From Tipula vernalis (lineage: Eukaryota; Arthropoda; Insecta; Diptera; Tipulidae), in assembly GCA_958295665.1 (NCBI GenBank), contig OY282558.1:24551409-24615408 (forward strand): a stretch of 64,000 nucleotides of DNA, in the 5' to 3' direction. Below, piece by piece: positions 62,344-64,000 of this stretch. The position numbers and the translations under genes were made by a program. The notes under the pieces were generated by a model. That model saw nothing but the letters and a program-made list of their open reading frames with translations, made no database searches and had not been told where the DNA came from. Position 1 is the stretch's first letter. Each line of letters begins with the position of its first letter.

Positions 62344-64000
62344 ATGGTCCGATTACGATGGTTGATACCTCTATCAATAGGTTTCGGGACCTGTAATTGC
62401 TGTGACGATTTTCATTTTGATTGCTCGATTATTTCTAAACATTTCTTAGAAAATTCAATTTTATTGAAAATCAACTGTGCTATAGCCCACAAGTTTTTAG
62501 GCGGCAAAAATCTAAAATGCTCCGATTACGATGGTTGATACCTCTATCAATAGGTTTCGGGACCTGTAATTGCTGTGACGATTTTCATTTTGATTGCTCG
62601 ATTATTTCTAAACATTTCTTAGAAAATTCAATTTTATTGAAAATCAACTGTGCTATAGCCCACATGTTTTTGGGCGGCAAAAATCTAAAATGCTCCGATT
62701 ACGATGGTTGATACCTCTATCAATAGGTTTCGGGACCTGTAATTGCTGTGACGATTTTCATTTTGATTGCTCGATTATTTCTAAACATTTCTTAGAAAAT
62801 TCAATTTTATTGAAAATCAACTGTGCTATAGCCCACAAGTTTTTGGGCGGCAAAAATCTAAAATAGCCCGATTACGATGATTGATACCTCTATCAATAGG
62901 TTTCGGGATCTGTAATTGCTGGGACGATTTTCATTTTGATTGCTCGATTATTTCTAAACATTTCTTAGAAAATTCAATTTTATTGAAAATCAACTGTGCT
63001 ATAGCCCACAAGTTTTTGGGCGGCAAAAATCTAAAATGCTCTGATTACGATGGTTGATACCTCTATCAATAGGTTTCGGGACCTGTAATTGCTGTGACAA
63101 TTTTCATTTTGATTGCTCGATTATTTCTAAACATTTCTTAGAAAATTCAATTTTATTGAAAATCAACTGTGCTATAGCCCACAAGTTTTTGGGCGGCAAA
63201 AATCTGAAATGGTCCGATTACGATGGTTGATACCTCTATCAATAGGTTTCGGAACCTGTAATTGCTGTGACGATTTTTATTTTGATTGCTCGATTATTTC
63301 TAAACATTTCTTAGAAAATTTAATTTTATTGAAAATCAACTGAGCTATAGCCCACAAGTTTTTGGGCGGCAAAAATCTAAAATGCTCTGATTACGATGGT
63401 TGATACCTCTATCAATAGGTTTCGGGACCTGTAATTGCTGTGACAATTTTCATTTTGATTGCTCGATTATTTCTAAACATTTCTTAGAAAATTCAATTTT
63501 ATTGAAAATCAACTGTGCTATAGCCCACAAGTTTTTGGGCGGCAAAAATCTAAAATGGTCCGATTACGATGGTTGATACCTCTATCAATAGGTTTCGGTA
63601 CCTGTAATTGCTGTGACGATTTTCATTTTGATTGCTTGATTATTTCTAAACATTTCTTAGAAAATTCAATTTTATTGAAAATCAACTGTGCTATAGCCCA
63701 CAAGTTTTTATGCGGCACAAATCTAAAATGGTCCGATTACGATTGTTGATACCTCTATCAATAGGTTTCGGGACCTGTAATTGCTGTGACAATTTTCATT
63801 TTGATTGCTCGATTATTTCTAAACATTTCTTAGAAAATTCAATTTTATTGAAAATCAACTGTGCTATAGCCCACAAGTTTTTGGGCGGCAAAAATCTAAA
63901 ATGGCCCGTTACGATGGTTGATACCTCTATCAATAGGTTTCGGGACCTGTAATTGCTGTGACGATTTTCATTTTGATTGCTCGATTATTTCTAAATATTT
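62344..64000 (+). repeat. Segmental duplication C, copy 2, cut by the window end
   Basis: All private markers of copy 1 recur 3,107 bp later (62496, 62662, 62920, 63205, 63339, 63707, 63742), including the one-base deletion at 63908 and the CTAAATATTT variant in the last ten bases. I noticed no difference between the copies in the compared stretch, so this is probably the youngest of the three duplications. Confidence 0.85.

Larger units (their letters stand above)
17383..64000 (+). repeat. Satellite DNA array, 173-bp monomer, about 270 copies, running off the right edge
   Basis: From 17383 onward the sequence is a head-to-tail tandem array with period 173, beginning each unit at ATACCTCTATC. 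Nearly all units keep the exact length, and differences between neighbours are a few bases. No transposon or unrelated DNA interrupts the 46.6 kb. The unit is about two thirds A+T. Variable sites define subfamilies: GACAATTTT/GACGATTTT, GATTGCTCG/GATTCCTCG/GATTGATCG, CGATTATTTC/CGATGATTTC, ATTGAAAATC/ATTTAAAATC, and ATGGTCC/ATGGCCC/ATGCTCC before GATTACG. Three dyad symmetries lie at unit positions 68-88, 90-104 and 121-138. No protein role is credible, because 173 is not a multiple of three and the frame changes every unit. Such arrays typically form pericentromeric or other heterochromatin. Confidence 0.98.

Noticed and set aside
17535..63952. Tiled open frames of 64-69 codons, one in most satellite units, with a cysteine-containing peptide.
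   Set aside because: They are 195-210 bases long in a 173-base unit, overlap the next copy and rotate frame every unit. In many units the ATG has become TTG with no other change. Sequence homogenisation explains their similarity; there is no sign of codon-level constraint.
17383..64000. Regularly spaced repeats considered as a CRISPR array.
   Set aside because: The whole 173-bp unit is repeated with no unique spacers, and the context is eukaryotic.
17383..64000. CENP-B box search in the monomer, prompted by the CENP-B-like transposase nearby.
   Set aside because: The only CGGG in the unit (in GGTTTCGGGACC) lacks the upstream TTCG and A positions of the box, and I saw no other fit on either strand.

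Overview
The window looks like repeat-rich, AT-rich nuclear DNA from an animal, most probably an insect or another arthropod; I cannot name the species. The reasons are the mix of elements (a Bel/Pao LTR retrotransposon primed by tRNA-Tyr, a pogo/jerky-type DNA transposon with spliced introns, and a decayed piggyBac-like element), spliceosomal introns with GT/AG ends, AATAAA signals, and a huge simple satellite. I see no bacterial operon structure, rRNA or tRNA gene, and no ordinary host gene.

Layout. 1-2150: AT-rich DNA with nothing recognisable. 2150-6117: a defective Bel/Pao retrotransposon with a tRNA-Tyr primer binding site (2270-2287) and one long open frame (2823-6269). In that frame Gag is joined directly to the second half of RNase H and the integrase; protease and reverse transcriptase are missing and no 3' LTR is visible. 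6270-8326: unrecognised spacer. 8327-11782: an apparently complete pogo-like transposon with TA-flanked terminal repeats, about ten copies of a short subterminal motif, and a three-exon gene (785 codons by my splice model) for a transposase with psq/CENP-B-type DNA-binding domains, a DDE_1 catalytic domain and a C-terminal PHD finger. About 11897-14060: a piggyBac-like relic with stops and frameshifts, all three catalytic Asp codons still present, a 62-bp intron and 14-bp inverted repeats. 14061-17382: unrecognised AT-rich spacer.

17383-64000 (46.6 kb, 73% of the window, still running at the right edge): one uninterrupted head-to-tail array of about 270 copies of a 173-bp satellite monomer. 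It has several levels of organisation: a 519-bp (3-mer) higher-order repeat over much of 31.3-46.2 kb and 51.2-54.8 kb; a 1,211-bp (7-mer) block repeated near 27-29.5 kb; and three large segmental duplications with offsets of 3,281, about 8,113-8,292 and 3,107 bp. Each monomer carries three short dyad symmetries and one indel hotspot. The array is most simply read as pericentromeric or other heterochromatic satellite DNA; a centromeric role is only a hypothesis.

The elements are not a functional pathway. They look like successive insertions beside an expanding satellite. The two most interesting items are the PHD-finger pogo transposase, which appears intact, and the multi-level architecture of the satellite.
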